This document shows positions 10,689 to 24,158 of a stretch of DNA of 64,000 bases, one piece after another (the stretch's first letter is position 1; each line of letters starts with the position of its first letter). The notes under the pieces were generated by a model. The model searched no databases, was not told where the DNA came from, and was given only the letters and a program-made list of their open reading frames with translations. This DNA is from Orthonyx spaldingii (taxonomy: Eukaryota > Chordata > Aves > Passeriformes > Orthonychidae): NCBI GenBank assembly GCA_013397795.1, contig VZTJ01005471.1, positions 257,653 through 321,652 of the forward strand, given 5' to 3'. The position numbers and the translations under genes are program-made.

Positions 10689-13108
10689 CTGGAAAGGTCT
10701 GATTTCCCCCTAAACCACCTGGCTACTAACTAAGCTGTCTCTCACCTCACTTTTTGGTCAGTTTAGGCTCACTCTCTTTGCTCTCTGATGCACCCAAAAC
10801 TATGGAACTAAAGTCAATTTCTATGCAGGTCATTTTGTCTATGTCCTGCCACCCATTACCTTATCACGAGTTATGTCTTTCTGAGGTTGCAACTTATTTA
10901 CGGTGTTTATTTGCGTAATTTTATATCAGAAGAGTCCCTGCTGAGATGCCCTAAACTCCACAGAACAGAATTCCCCAAGGCTCTGGTTTCTTTATCGTTG
11001 GAGGCTGAACTAGGGGTGATGCCTCTATAGCTGAGCCATTTCAAACTCCTTTTCCACTTGCCCTCTGCTAAGCAGAACTCAGACGTTCTAAAGGGTGGTG
11101 GCCTGCGTGCCCAATTCACATGGAAGTTTTGCAGAGCAGCCTGCTAGTGGCAGATCCATCAAGCATTGCTTCTGAAGAGCAGCTCCCAGATCTCCCTGCC
11201 AACTACTAGTTGGAAGGCAGAAATTAGCCACGATACAGAAGTTTTAAGGCACATCAGGAGGCTAAAAGCACACTGCATATTTGTAACTTTTCATATAGGG
11301 TGTAGATTTACCAGCTTTTAAATGCCAGAGGATGTTTGTTGTGTGTAGTCCAGAAAATGACATTACTAAAGCATCTTCTGCTTTTAGAAGTCTCCAAAGG
11401 CCAGTACACACCATCAGCAGAGGACAGCACACGATCTTTATACATCCATTAAGATTTCCAATACACTTGTTGGTGAATTTGCCTGAGCTCCATGATTATA
11501 TGCAAAGACAGTAGCCAGCAGCTATTCAGAAGTGCTCAGAAAATGTGTTAGCAGTTAGGAAGTGAATTAATTTTTCTGTTTTCAAATTCTTTTAAGAACT
11601 AATAAACTACAAAAACAATAGAACCTTTGACACTCTTGCTCAGTCCAGTGTTTGGACACCTGACATACTTGAGTGAAGTGTGACAGCATCTCTCACCAGC
11701 CCATGTCATACAGCTACACAGCATCTCCCTGCAGCTGGGAACTACATGGATGGCCACGCTGTGCTGTAGAGGCAGGTGAAGGACTTCCCTGCAGGAATGG
11801 GATCACACAGTCTCCACAGTTTTCCCCTGCCAACAGCAGAACTCCAGGTGTGCAGCTAGCCCTCACTCACTGCCACTGGGAGCTATACCTGTGAAATGAT
11901 CTTCCAGATACTTAAACCCATGGCACATTTAACTACAAGACACTGGGGGCATAACCAGGTTTCTGAATCCCCTTGAGTTACACAATGCTCACAGAAATGC
12001 TGGGACAACCTATTTTAGTCTCAGGATTTTAACATCGGTTACTTTGGTTACCAAAGGTTTCACTGTGCAAATATCAGAGTGCTAACAAGTGTTAAACTCC
12101 CTAGAAATATTTTACATGTTTCTTATGCAATGGAATGCTACAATTTTTCAAAGTCTGGTATCTGAAGTCTTTTCTAGACTTGAAGCTGTAACCTGCACTC
12201 AAGTGAGTGCCACTTGAGGAATAAAACTCTCTGTTGCTATTCCACCAAATTACCTGATCCTTCAACTGTGCCACTGATTCGGGACCGAATACTGCAACTA
12301 CTGTAATTCTTTATTTAGATAAAAACCATATTTGTGGTAGAAAATTACTTTTATGTTAGATGCCTGCCCTTCTGAGGAAACAGGAAATTTTGCAAGTTAG
12401 AGAAAGCCATAATAGAGCTGGATTAATGCAAAAAATGCATGAAAAGCAGTTTCTCTGGCCGATATCACCATACTGCTAAACAGGATAGCAACACTAAATC
12501 CATAGCACACACACAGCACCGGTATGTACACCTGGAAGCTTATATAAAGAAAGCATGTTCATCAGAAAAAAGCCAACTACATTTGGCTGTTGTTTTTGAT
12601 TAATTTTTGCATTGTTTAGAAGTACCTATTTTTAGGTGAAGCATTGTAAAATGCATTTCAGTGCAAATTATTCACCTGTATTTCTTGCACAACTTAAAAT
12701 CTTCTACCACTGGATGAACACGGAGAAAGAAAGAGTGGCTGCAGAACCAGGGTCACCATCATTAAAAGTAATTAAAACGCAGTATTAATCTTTCTTAGCA
12801 ATTAGTATTTAAGTGACCCCTCCACACTATTAAGAAGTGCCAGCTAGAGCTTCCCCTCCAGCAGCAGCACTCTGAGCTCACCAATGGCAGAGAACACTCC
12901 CCACGAGACATGCCAGAAGGAGCCCCAACCAAGCGTGGCACCTCCCCCTTCAGACATCCAAAATTTACACAGAGTGGTCAGAACTGGCCACATTCCAGGC
13001 TAACATTCTCTGCAAAGTAAAAATCCTTTGGTTATGTCACACAAAATCCCAGAGGGACTATATACACCTAACTCAGTTGCATGTCGGGCAAATACTAAAG
13101 TCCACTAA

Positions 13109-13849
13109 ATGCAACAAGTGCAAATCTCACTTCTAAGGAAAAAAAATTTATATGAAGTCTGTATGGCTGGCAATCCCCTAACTGCCTTTCCCACATATTT
13201 TTATGCCACACTTTCATTTACTCATTCCCAGTCTGTGGTTGCACCGTCTCACAAGTCAGGTCTAAGTGTCAAAGCTGGTGCTAATGTGGTGACAGCAGAA
13301 AGGACACGGAGAGGTCAGGCTGATCTAGACCTTGATACAAGGAAAGAAAAAATTTTTCTCCTGTGTCTCACCAGTTTCCTACCCTGGATTCATCTCCAGG
13401 CCCCCATATGCTATCGCATCCTTCCAGTTTCCATCCCAGTGGCTTTCAGCTCCTGCACACGATCCAGCCCCGAGTGCCACAGAACAGTGCACTGGGACAG
13501 GAGAACCATGGTCACAATTAAATCCACTTCTGGTTTAGGTTTGGTACTGTTAACTGTACAAAGCATCCCCTTCTTACAGGGGGCAATGGGTGTGAAATAC
13601 AGCACACCAATAATATTGGCAAGGGACATATTTCTTATATGGGACAGGCCTGGGGCTCCTGTGCTTCTTTCCACTACCTCTGGCAGGGCCAATGAATTTA
13701 AAATGTCCTTTGTCAGGTGCAGCTGTTCTGTGTGTGTCTTCAATTTGAACTTCAGTGAAGGGACAAACAAACAGGGCAATCAAAAGGAGACTGTCCTCCA
13801 CCCTAATTCCTCAAAGAACTACTTGTGTCCACACTACAAATATCCTTAA
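13109..13849 (+). other. Longest open frame in the window (246 codons), origin unknown
   Basis: This frame has no family I recognise and no convincing signal peptide, domain motif or membrane pattern. It passes through a pyrimidine-rich stretch (about 13350-13460) whose composition by itself suppresses stop codons. A 122-codon open frame lies on the opposite strand inside it (13411-13779), which suggests compositional bias or an old decayed element rather than a real gene. Several AG acceptor-like sites occur inside (CTGTGTCTCACCAG near 13371). Treat it as unproven. Confidence 0.12.
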
Positions 13850-15198
13850 ACCCCTGTATGTAGCAGAAATGAAAAAGGATTATCAAGCAGTGCCATGACT
13901 GCTGCTTTATTATAATTAAATTAATTTCAAGTAGTGTTGTGTAAAGTCACCCATCTGCTTAGAGGCTACATTTCATTGTGCAATTGGACTACATGAATGT
14001 GCACCAAGCAGTGAAGTACTATGCAAAGTTCTACAGAATTTTAGGTTTTAGATTGCTAAATGCTTTTTCTAAACAGTAACTATTTTTAACTTAATTGGTT
14101 ATGTTCTTAAAAACTTTAATTGCAAAAGCTAAAATCAGCGTCTACAATTCAGTGAGAGCAACTGTTCAAAAGAATTTTCTATTTTAATGGATTGGTGAAA
14201 AAATACTGAGAGAAAATAACAGCACGGGATAAGATGAGGAGTAAAGCTATGCTTAGTGGTACAGTATATCTTTGTGCTGGGGCCCACGGGACAAAAACCT
14301 TAACCAGAACTTTTCATAATGAAAAATGGTCACCATCACTAACATTAGGCATGTTCTCAGCTTTTCCAACACAATTTTCCTGGTGTGAGTGAAGAAGATT
14401 ACTTATATGTGTCCTGAAGCAGGGGATGGGAGGGGGTGCATTAAAAGCAATAAGAGCAAGATCTTTTTTCTGATCTTTCAAAGATGTGACAGGAGGAAAG
14501 TATGGGTTCTCTGCAGGGATCCAAGTTCTGTTTGTCAACTGAATTGGTCCTTTCAGTTTCCCACTGTGCCTTAGTCAGAGCAAGAGGTGAGTGCAGATGA
14601 GATTTCCCAAAAATTCTTCTGTCCAAGAACTGATATCTAAATTCTCTCATTCTCTACCTTCCATCACAGAACACTCCTGGCAGTGACCAGCCTTTGCAAA
14701 CTCTAGTTCCTGGTCACACTGTTTGGTTTGGGACTTCAGCTGGGGAGGAAGGGCAAACAACACAGAGTAAAAAAGCAATCCTGGGATCATCCAACATCCA
14801 TGTGAGCGAGCTGCCACTGCCACATCCTAAGAGGCAGACACTGACATGCTGTCATGGCTCCCAGGACATGGATGAGGAGGGAGGACAAGCTGCATTGGGA
14901 TAAGGGCCTCTCCTGGCACAGGGATAACCTCCCTGGGGAAGGTGAAGCTCAGTGGGCTGTTGGCAGTATCAGGGCATGTAAATACTTGTCATGTTCCCTG
15001 GCTTTTCGGATGTCTACAAATTGCATAGTGACACAACAAGGAAAAGGGCCATTTGTTCTAATACTAAAATATCCCACGTATCCTACCTTTTCAGAGTTTA
15101 TGGCTGGGGTCTGAACACAGCCATCAGTCTCAAGGCAGAGCTAGCAGGAGCTGAAAAACACAAGGGGAGAGATTAACAAGGATAAAATCAGTGTTGAC

Positions 15199-15216
15199 AA
15201 AAAAAAAAAAAAAAAA
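15199..15216 (+). repeat. Poly-A run (18 A)
   Basis: Eighteen uninterrupted A residues followed by GAGAACAAG. A consensus-like donor (CACCAG/GTAAGA) sits 30 bp downstream but has no usable acceptor. I see no processed-pseudogene body upstream. Confidence 0.93.
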
Positions 15217-16138
15217 GAGAACAAGTAGAGAAAAACTAAAGCACCAGGTAAGAAAACCCCATCTCGTTTTCCCACCTTCAAATAAAGCAATTCTTCAAGA
15301 CTGATTTTTTATTTTTTCTCTCTGGAAAACTGAAAGCTCTCAACAGCCTTATCCACGGGGTCTCTCATACTGCACACACCTAAGTAAAGGATGTGTCATA
15401 ATCCAAAACTACTGCGATGTGACATTGGTCTGCTCGGACCTTTTCTGTGGCACTGGAATTTTGATATGCAATTTCTGTATTTTCCCTCCACCATTCAAGA
15501 CCAATTGCACAAAACCAAGCGAAACCCAAAAACCCACCTACTGATCATGGCTGCAACTGCCAAAAAATCCATTGCAGTCCAGGACACCCAAGCACATCCA
15601 AGCTGTGCCTGCAACTTTGGCTTTCACTTAGGAGTGATCCAAGGGGTTTAGGAGCTGATGGAACCCATACCAATAAAAGCACAAAGTAACGTAACAGCTG
15701 CGTCTCCGACATTAGCGTTTGTATAAATACAGCATCTTTCACACTAGGTCAGAAAACAGTGTGTATTTTTATAAAAATAAATCTGTTTTCTACAGCAAGC
15801 AAACCATTAGAGAATATAAAACTCTTCATTTTGTGTGTTTCTCACCTCCTTAAAATTCCAGAAACAACGGAAGAGCACATGCTTATGTATACATACACAC
15901 ACATGTGTCAGTTAGAAGAATAATGCCAAGAAATTATTAATGTGGTATATCTGATACACTGTGAAAGAATTATTCACTTTAAAGAATAAAATAATTGCCA
16001 AAAAGAAAGCTATTCTGAGTGCATCAACAGGGTTTGAGAGAAAAAGGTAAAGAGAAATTTTTATTAATCTAAAATAAGAATATAGTTACATGTTTACAAT
16101 GTAGCTGAGATGCTTTGTTGCTCTTCATCTGTTTCCAG

Positions 16139-16191
16139 AGCTAGCTACAAAGAAGCTTCCCAGAGGCTCCATCACATCCATGATTATGAAG
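16139..16191 (+). other. Candidate 53-nt coding exon (speculative)
   Basis: TTTGTTGCTCTTCATCTG runs into TTTCCAG, making one of the best plus-strand 3' splice sites in the window. ATGAAG followed by GTATTT is a moderate 5' splice site. Two of the three frames are open across the interval; one reads ASYKEASQRLHHIHDYE. No family is recognised and no partner exon can be named. Confidence 0.18.
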
Positions 16192-17324
16192 GTATTTAAA
16201 ATCCCAGAAAGGGACGTATCAAATTACCGTTTGATTACACTGAATCTTTACAGATAGGTCACTACTCGTTTGCATCCAGAACTTAATGCTAAGGGAAATA
16301 ATTAGTGAATGAAAGAGCTATTTTGTCACATGCAAAGTGCTTTATGCCTCGCAAATTGTTGGGAAAAAATAGGTAAATTCTCCACTCCCCCAACCCTATT
16401 GTAACTATAAAAAGATTGAATACAGGTGCTAAAACCATACTATTTTTGTATCCAATAGAGTCATAACTGAGATGCTTATAAGTATGAACCACATGAGCAA
16501 GTTACAAAAAAATATTTGATTCAGATAAAAGGCTGCAGCTAAAAACCTGGAAATTGCATTTCCTTGCATCTTTGTCCATAAGAAAACCTTAGCAATGCCT
16601 GGAGGTGGTGGGATTCAGTCTGTGCTTTCACTGGGTGAATGGTCCTCACCCAGTCACTGTATTAAATGTTTATTTGTCCATTTTGAAGCTAAGATTTACA
16701 TCAGATTTCAGAGCATGACTACATTTGCAGTCAGCTTATCATTGCTCCTTTACTAAATACTAAAGCCATGGAGCAGTATGTCTCTAATTGTGGAAAACAT
16801 TCTTAATAAACCAATCATGGTTGCATTTTAAAAATTATTTTATGAGTGGTAAAATATTTTGCTTAATAAAATAGTAAAAACTGACTGAAATATTCATTTA
16901 CTAAAACAGACAGAACTGATTTTTTAACAGTTAAAAAACCCTCCAAGCAAATTATGACATGTTCTCAGATCAATTTCCAGCTACTGACAATTTTATGCTG
17001 CTTGCACCACATTAGTAGTTGTGTAGGCTGAAAAAGGAGGTTCATAAACAACTATTTTTTGGGTGCTTATTAGTATTCTAACAATGGAGTCTTTTTCAAT
17101 GATTCCAGACTATCTTCTCCTCAATACTTTATGTGATTTTTAAAAAAATGTTTATTTTAGGGGCTGCCTTCTCCCAGTAAGGTTTAGTATTTTGTAAACA
17201 TTTCCATATAAAACATGCTTTTGCTCTCTGCATGTGTCTCACCCAAGATGGCATTTAAAATAACGTTCCCAACTGGATTTCCAAGGGTCAGATGCAACTT
17301 GGCAAGGAGGAGACAATGAACTGA

Positions 17325-17600
17325 TTATACCTTTGCATTTGGTTTGGGGCGATTGTTTGCAGCCAGTGCAGCTGAAGAGTTAAAGCCATGTGCTGAATTT
17401 AAATCTATAAACATGAATGATGGTGCCAACTTGGCAGCGAATCCTGCATTCAAAAGGAATGGGGCTCCCTGGCTGCCCCAACGGAGGCAGCAGGAGGAGG
17501 GGGAGCTGCTGCCTCCCCAGCCTGCACATGCGACCCCCCCGTGCCTACGCCCCCAAACAGCCCCTACTTTGCAGAAAGTCTCTTTGCAACAGAACAAGAA
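17325..17600. other. GC-richer block with overlapping open frames on both strands and a strong hairpin
   Basis: Local GC is clearly above the surroundings and CpGs appear. Open frames run on both strands across it (17344-17721 + and 17325-17597 -), as expected for GC-rich non-coding DNA as well as for an exon. The segment from about 17350 to 17455 looks non-repetitive and could be a conserved non-coding element; I cannot test that here. No protein family is recognised in either frame. Confidence 0.35.
17483..17516 (+). other. Perfect 11-bp inverted repeat with 12-nt loop
   Basis: GGAGGCAGCAG (17483-17493) is the exact reverse complement of CTGCTGCCTCC (17506-17516). A further GGCTG/CAGCC pair (17471-17475 with 17518-17522) can extend the stem across a bulge. 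It is a very stable GC-rich hairpin on either strand if transcribed. It is shorter than a typical pre-miRNA, so function is open. Confidence 0.85.
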
Positions 17601-20600
17601 AGGTCACAGTTTGCATTTCAATGAGCATATTAAAAGGAGATCTGGCATTATTTTATTCCTTCATAAGAAAATTCTCAGATCTCAAGCTACAGCTATAAAG
17701 ACAAGTGGTTTTTGTAACTGAGTTTAAATCAGTCCAACTCAAGCGGGGCTTACGGGTTTCAGGGTAATGGGCTACTCTGAGCCAGCCTGGAAATGAGATG
17801 TCAGCTCCCAGCAAAACTGCAACAGTATCCTGCACAATGAGTTCAGACACACCATTTAAAATTCAAAATGCAGCTTGGAAAGAATCGAATTACAGTGGAT
17901 AAATCTATATTTCATTTTAAGAACTGCAAAAGGCCATACCTCCTCTAAAACTAGAGGATGAAAAACATAGCTAAGGAAATGCTTTCTTTGGGAAACACAG
18001 TCTTTTTAGTACGTATTTGAAGCTTTGATTGCAAGCTCTCCAGAGATGAGGCTGTTGGTGATATACCAAAGTTTACAGGAGATATCTTTCTGAGTGCACA
18101 TTAAAGCTATATGAACGGCTTTCAAAGTTCTGACTCCTAAAAGATGCCTACTCTTTGTTCATCTGTGCACAAATGAAAATCTCCACACCATCTTTGCATC
18201 TAACTAAGCAGGAAACATTTCAGGATGTAACCCAAATGTACCTAAACAGACACAGAAAGAAAAAAGAGAACCCAAACTAGAAGGGAGATTAAGCTAATGC
18301 AATGTTTTCTGTTAAAGGACAAATGTCATCTTTTATTCAGCTGGGCTCTTTTTCACAGAAGAGAAAAGCCCGGCAGCACTCCAGTGCAGTGGTGAGCAGT
18401 GCCCTCTCACTGCCTCCAGACGCACGGACATTTGATTTGCTGCTGATTAGTGCGGGCAAAAGAGGGGGGGAAAGCTGGCATCAAGTCACATCCTCCATCT
18501 TAGTCCCAGCTGGTACCAAGCTCCGAAGAAACAAAGCGACTTCAGACTGTGCGATCATATATTCATGACCAAGAAGAAATATAAAAACCAGCACGTTTGA
18601 ATTCCTGACAACCATAGAAGAATAGTGCATTGGCATGTTGAATTTTTCCAGCCAGCCTTTGCTGACCTATAAACCTTTGTGACTGGAACAAATGCAAATA
18701 GAGCTGACTTGCCTCCCAAACTACTGAAGGGTATTCAAGCCGAGTTGTGTCTAACAGGCTAACAATAACCCACTGTCCCACCCATGCAAAACACACAGTC
18801 TGGGAAAAACAGCTTTAGAAAAGCACTTGACGGAGACAAAAAGTGCAGACTATGCCAGAAGAAAAAAAAACTGCCATCTTTCTTATCTTTCTTTATACTT
18901 CACCTAAAATTCCACAATAAAAAGTAATATGGAGTAAAATTATCTAACTATTAAAAGAAGAGCTCACAGTTTTAAAAAACAGGCTGGAAATTGGCAGCTG
19001 AAAAAATCAGGGACTGCACTGTCTGAAGTCCCATCAGCCTCAGCCACCAAATTTCATGCCCAAAAAGCAAACTTATAGTAAAGGACAAACCTAAAAACTG
19101 GTTGTGTCCTAACCAGTTGCATACTGGCACTGAACTATATTACACTTCAGGAAAAGTGTACTCAGAGCAAAAAGTCTGCCTGACTACAAAAATTCGTGGA
19201 TATTTCTCTTTAAGTCATCACTATTCTTGTGTTTTTACTCAGTGAACGGAGATAACTAAAGGTATTGACCATACAGGCCCAAAAAAAGCTACAGGTGAGG
19301 GAGATCCAACTCAACAAAATCTTTTCCAATATCAGAGAAAGGAACAAGGCACCACTGCAGGGCATTTACTCAGTGAAACAAATAGTTTCTCTTCATGAGG
19401 AAGCTAAAATAGAGAAGTGTGTGACTCTTTTCCCAAGTATTTGCATGCCCTTACTATCCTTGTATTTGATTGAGTACAGGTCTGTGACTGAATGGGACCA
19501 AGCAACCTTCCCTTCGTCCACCTTCACCAGAAGCCAGTTAAAGCAGCCTCAGGCCCTGTGCAGATGGAAAAGGCTGAGTAAGAGCACAGTAATGCAGTGG
19601 GAATATGGTGCTACCTCAGTGCTCCTGCTGTGTGTTAGGCAGAGCCACCAGGGATGGAGTCTTGCCCTAGGCTTCAGCCCGAGCACTTTCACCTTATCAG
19701 ATAAATCTGTGCGTCTGATTTATCCTCCCTTAGTTCAGGTATTCATCCATCTATGAGCACTCAGATGACCAGCTGGCTGAGCTGGAAGCCTAGACTGAGC
19801 AAACTCCTGATCTGGTACTGAGATTTAGTCCCCAGATCTCATCTTCCTCAAGCAGAAAGGATCCAGGCCAGAGCAGCAGTCCTACAAGCAGCTGCCATGA
19901 GTCTTTTTGCATTCAGCAAACTACTTGCATGTCTAAAATTGATTGTGTGCAAATGCTTGGATTCTGAGCATGACAGATACATTTTTGAAACTTTTTCAAC
20001 ATCTGGCTTTTAAGAACAGAGTGTTAAGGAAAGCTGAGAAGATTTGTCTCAAGTTTCCATTAGAGCGCGTATGACATACAACCATTTCATAAACACTCCA
20101 CCATTTCCTCATAAAAAAAGCAGAGGCAACTGGCAGCCAGAATAGCTTAAAAGATACCACAAAAAGAGAAGCTCACATTTCTATCACCTGGGAGAAAAAG
20201 GCAAGGCAGAAGCCTCATAAGAGGCTACTGAATTTGCACAGGAAGAGGGAAGTCTCTTCTGGGCCAAACGTCAATGTACGTGAGCACTGGGAGGTTTAAA
20301 GCAGAGCCTGGCTGCGTGTGGAACCACTTCAGAATCACTGACTTACATGCAGCGACAGATGCAAAAGATGTCCAAAAAAAGTAACGTATCTCTCAGGAAT
20401 TCCCAGCAATGAACTAAAAATCTGCCATTTTGGCATGTTCCTTATGAAAGGAGATGTTTATTCCCAACTCTCTTGGACATCCAGGAGATTTGGGCTTGCA
20501 GCAGCCCACGGGGTGTTTAGGCTGGAATTCATCCCATGAGTAGCAGCTGCCTCTGTTAGGAACCAAGTGTGACTTGCCTTTTGGGTTGCTTGTGCAGCCA

Positions 20601-21352
20601 GAAGAACAAGACACAACAACAGGAGTTGTCTTCTGCAGTGACAGAAGGCATTCTCCATCTCTGGAACCATTACAAGAGGATCCTTGATGACCCTAATGAC
20701 CTCAAAAGACAAGATGTAACATCCAGAGGCTGAAGCTTTCTATCTGTAGTCTGTTAGAAAGCAAAAAGCACATCCCAAAAATATATTAAATTCCACTATG
20801 TTGAAATTGCAAATCATGACACAAAAGCAGGTATTTCATTGAAACTCACTGACAGTTATCTCTTCCTTACACTTCTGCATAACTTTTGTATACTCTAACT
20901 GTATTTCGTTTTTAAATACTTTTTCAGTGGCATTGGTATTGATCCTAATTTGTCTGGATTTGCAGCATTTATAGGCTAATGCCTGTAGAAAGGCAACTAT
21001 GAGAATATGGCAGGTACTGTCTTCCTCTGGCTTTTCTCAATCCATGTTTGGTAAAGGAGTTAGAGTTGCAGAGGGTCAGCAATATTCTGCCATGTGATGA
21101 AATCAACGATGAAGAATGAAGCCAAATTACCATTATTCTATCTTAGAAACAACTAACAGATAGCTCTGCAAAAACATAAAGATGTGTAAAAAGTCTTTTC
21201 TACTTTTAATGTAATGCAGCAAATTTATTCTGTGGATTAAAAGGAGTTTAGCTCTGAAGTGTACACTAAAATACACAAATTGTATGGATTTGCTTCAATA
21301 TGAAAAACTACTATGCTTTTTTAAAATTTTTTTAATCTTTTACCTGCTACAG

Positions 21353-21464
21353 TTCCAAGAATTTGAAGGGTCAGATGAGTTTCAAAAGCATTAACTTATC
21401 TAAAACTTTCATCTTATCCTTTCTAACTTTTGAAATATGGAAGCAGACAAAGCACAGCTGAAAG
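21353..21464 (+). other. Candidate non-coding exon (speculative)
   Basis: A long T-rich tract ending CTTTTACCTGCTACAG (21337-21352) is a textbook 3' splice site, and TGAAAG followed by GTGAGC at 21464/21465 is a strong 5' splice site. All three frames contain a stop in the 112-nt interval, one only four bases before the donor, so if it is an exon it is probably untranslated or part of a long non-coding RNA. Confidence 0.15.
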
Positions 21465-24138
21465 GTGAGCTCCCAGGTGTGGCACTGCTCTGGTGCCCAG
21501 GGCTGCAGGATGTCTCACACATTTGTTAGTGGCCTTTTGGATATGCACAGGCTTTGTTTACTCAAACCAATCAAATCTCATTGCCTGCCTCAGTCTCTCT
21601 TGGGTCAGGGCACTGCTCCATGCACCTCCTGACTCTCAGTTCACATCACTTCCTCCATCTAGTCATTTGCTGTGGGGTAGAACACATTTTCCCAAAGGTC
21701 CGCTCCACTGGACAGCTCCATGACTGATTGTAAGTAAAGCTGCTAATAAAGTAGTGGTAGACACCACAGGTCTCTTCATTCTATTTTTCATGTCCTTGTT
21801 CTTTTTTAAAAGCACTGAAAATTCTTACTAATGCCAAAGACAGACACGTCAAAGCCATTTAGGCTTTCATGACTGGTGACAAGACCAACCTGTGAGCTCC
21901 CAGGGGATACTACAAGCAGCCAGCCAGAAGAGTATGAACTTACATGATGCATGTATGTCATGTCTTACATGAAGGTGAAGAATGGGGGGAAAAAGGCCTT
22001 CATAGCATTTTTTTGAAACAGCAGAATTTTTCAGTGATCCCTTTTGCCCTTCTGCAAGAAGAATACCTGAGTAGGTGTTTCGGCCAACTGAACTTTAAAT
22101 TCAGACTAAATGGCCTTTTCAGTCTAAGGGTTCCTTGATTAAGTTTCTTCATATGAGATGGGGAAGTCATCTAGATATCCTACAAAAAGGTATTAATCAG
22201 AATGCTTTGAGTGCTATGAAAACCTCAGCAAGCTAAGAAGGCCACAGATGGAACAAATGCAAACCCAGCACTTGCAGAACTCTCACGTGGGGAGCTTTAC
22301 ATATACTGTAAACTCAAGAATTAACTCAGAAAACCACCTTTTAGGTCCACTGTCATGCAACTTTTGGCCAGTGGTTTTCTATTTCTAGCACGCTGTTGCT
22401 TTTTTTGAATCCCAAAAGCAGCACAGATTCCCACCCATTGCTGTATGAAGACTGCCCAGGGTTTCCTTCTGCCACTCCCTACTGCAGTGTTTCAAGGGTG
22501 AAACTGGGCCCACAATCACAAGACCACCAGAGGTTGCTGCTTTTCTCAGCAGCACTCTTCATGTTAGAAATGCTAAAGGACAGAGGCTTGAAAAAGAACA
22601 TTTCTGGAGAATTACATTTGTTGTTGGCAAGGCAAGGCACGATTGATTTGGGCTAATAAACCACAAGGTTATCAGAGGAACAAATCAAAAGTACAAACCT
22701 TTGGACACCTCTTTTCCTGACTCACAGCTACAACACTACCCCCGTGTCTTGGTCATACACAATTGAACAGCCCCAGGACCTTAATTCAATGCCTGGCCTT
22801 GACTCCAAGCACACAAGAGAACTGTCCCAAAGACCCAAACTAGGGATGCCTCTGTTCCCATTTCCCTGCTGACACTGACTCCAGACTGGAATGGACTCTC
22901 AATCCATCGAGAGCTACCGATCCATGAAGTGCCTGCCCAGTGGGAGAGCTTCTCCAGCTTTCCTGACTCATGAGGAGCACATGTGCAGCCTAACATCCTC
23001 TGGGACTTCCAGCCCAATATGTCTTTATGCTTTTAGAATTTTCTGTGCTGTGGATTTGAACGTTTCCTTTCTTTACAAAGCAAATTATCACTGATAGATA
23101 GTTTAAGTATGTCTGTTTAGTGAATGTGTGAAATCATCCCTGTTCTTGTGTTCCTGTGAGTTGGCAAATTTTTCTCATGTACTCACAGTTCAGCTTTAGT
23201 TTAACTCATCCCTATTTGAACAGAAGAGCATTACCCCACATTGGGATAAAAAGAGAAAATCTTGTCCTCAACACAGTATTGTGTTCTGGAATAAAAACTT
23301 CAAATTATAAATAATTCAAGATTTGAATTCTACAATCTAATTCTATGCAGACAGACTTGTTTAGAGGAGGAGTAAAGAACAAGTAAAATAAATAAACAAG
23401 GACTGTAGATAAGAATTCAGCCAAACTCAGCCTCAGAAATTGCTTAGAATTTTGAGAGTGCTTTGGATTGAACTGTTATCACAAAGGTTTTTGGGTTTCA
23501 TTCCCCAGTCTAAAAACTGAAGGTTATTTGTATGAGTCCATTCTGGAGAGTGGCCACCTCTCATATAAACCTGTGCACACTTTGTAAATCTCTTGTATAA
23601 AAGGGACAACTCATATTGACACTGCATTTCTCAGAATATTATAAGCAAGAACCTGATAAAAGTATAAGTGACTACTAAATTTAAAAAGGGACAGTGAGAG
23701 AAGGTATTCTTTCAGGAGTGCCATGGAAGGGCACTCCATGGATTTTTGGGACTAAATAGAACTCCAACACTCCATTTTGATACAGGATTTGGGGTGTGAA
23801 GGCATTTTGCAGCAAGGAGTGTTGGTGAAGTTCTGTCAGATCGAGTCACACATGGTTACAGATATAAAAGCATGGATCTCTATAAAAAATAGATGCTTAT
23901 CAAGTGCAGCCAATTTAAAAGCAGTGATTTACCATTAATTTAAACAGCAAAACTTAGGGGGGAAAGATAAATTTTAACACTTCTGATCAGATCATCAACA
24001 TTTATACCTTTGATATTCTAACATGTTGTAGTAAAAATCTTGGTTTGGACTTTTTGTTTTGCATTTGATGTGACCTCTGTGGCTTTTGCTGTGTCACAGA
24101 CAATGTTTTCTTTGAAGGAAAGTTAAACTGGTTAATTT

Positions 24139-24158
24139 TTTAGTTTAGTTTAGTTTAG
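24139..24158 (+). repeat. (TTTAG)4 microsatellite
   Basis: Four exact TTTAG units. They are not telomeric TTAGGG repeats and are too short to be a satellite. Confidence 0.9.

Larger units (their letters stand above)
8921..17324. other. Unique non-coding sequence, no gene recognised
   Basis: Apart from an 18-bp poly-A at 15199-15216, I see no dispersed repeats. It contains the longest open frame of the window (13109-13849, +) and candidate exons at 10579-10688 (-) and 16139-16191 (+). A minus-strand pyrimidine-tract acceptor and donor also occur near 15842, but I could not define an exon there. Nothing else has recognisable function. Confidence 0.6.

Noticed and set aside
24139..24158. Telomere-like repeat
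   Set aside because: The unit is TTTAG, not TTAGGG, and only four copies are present.
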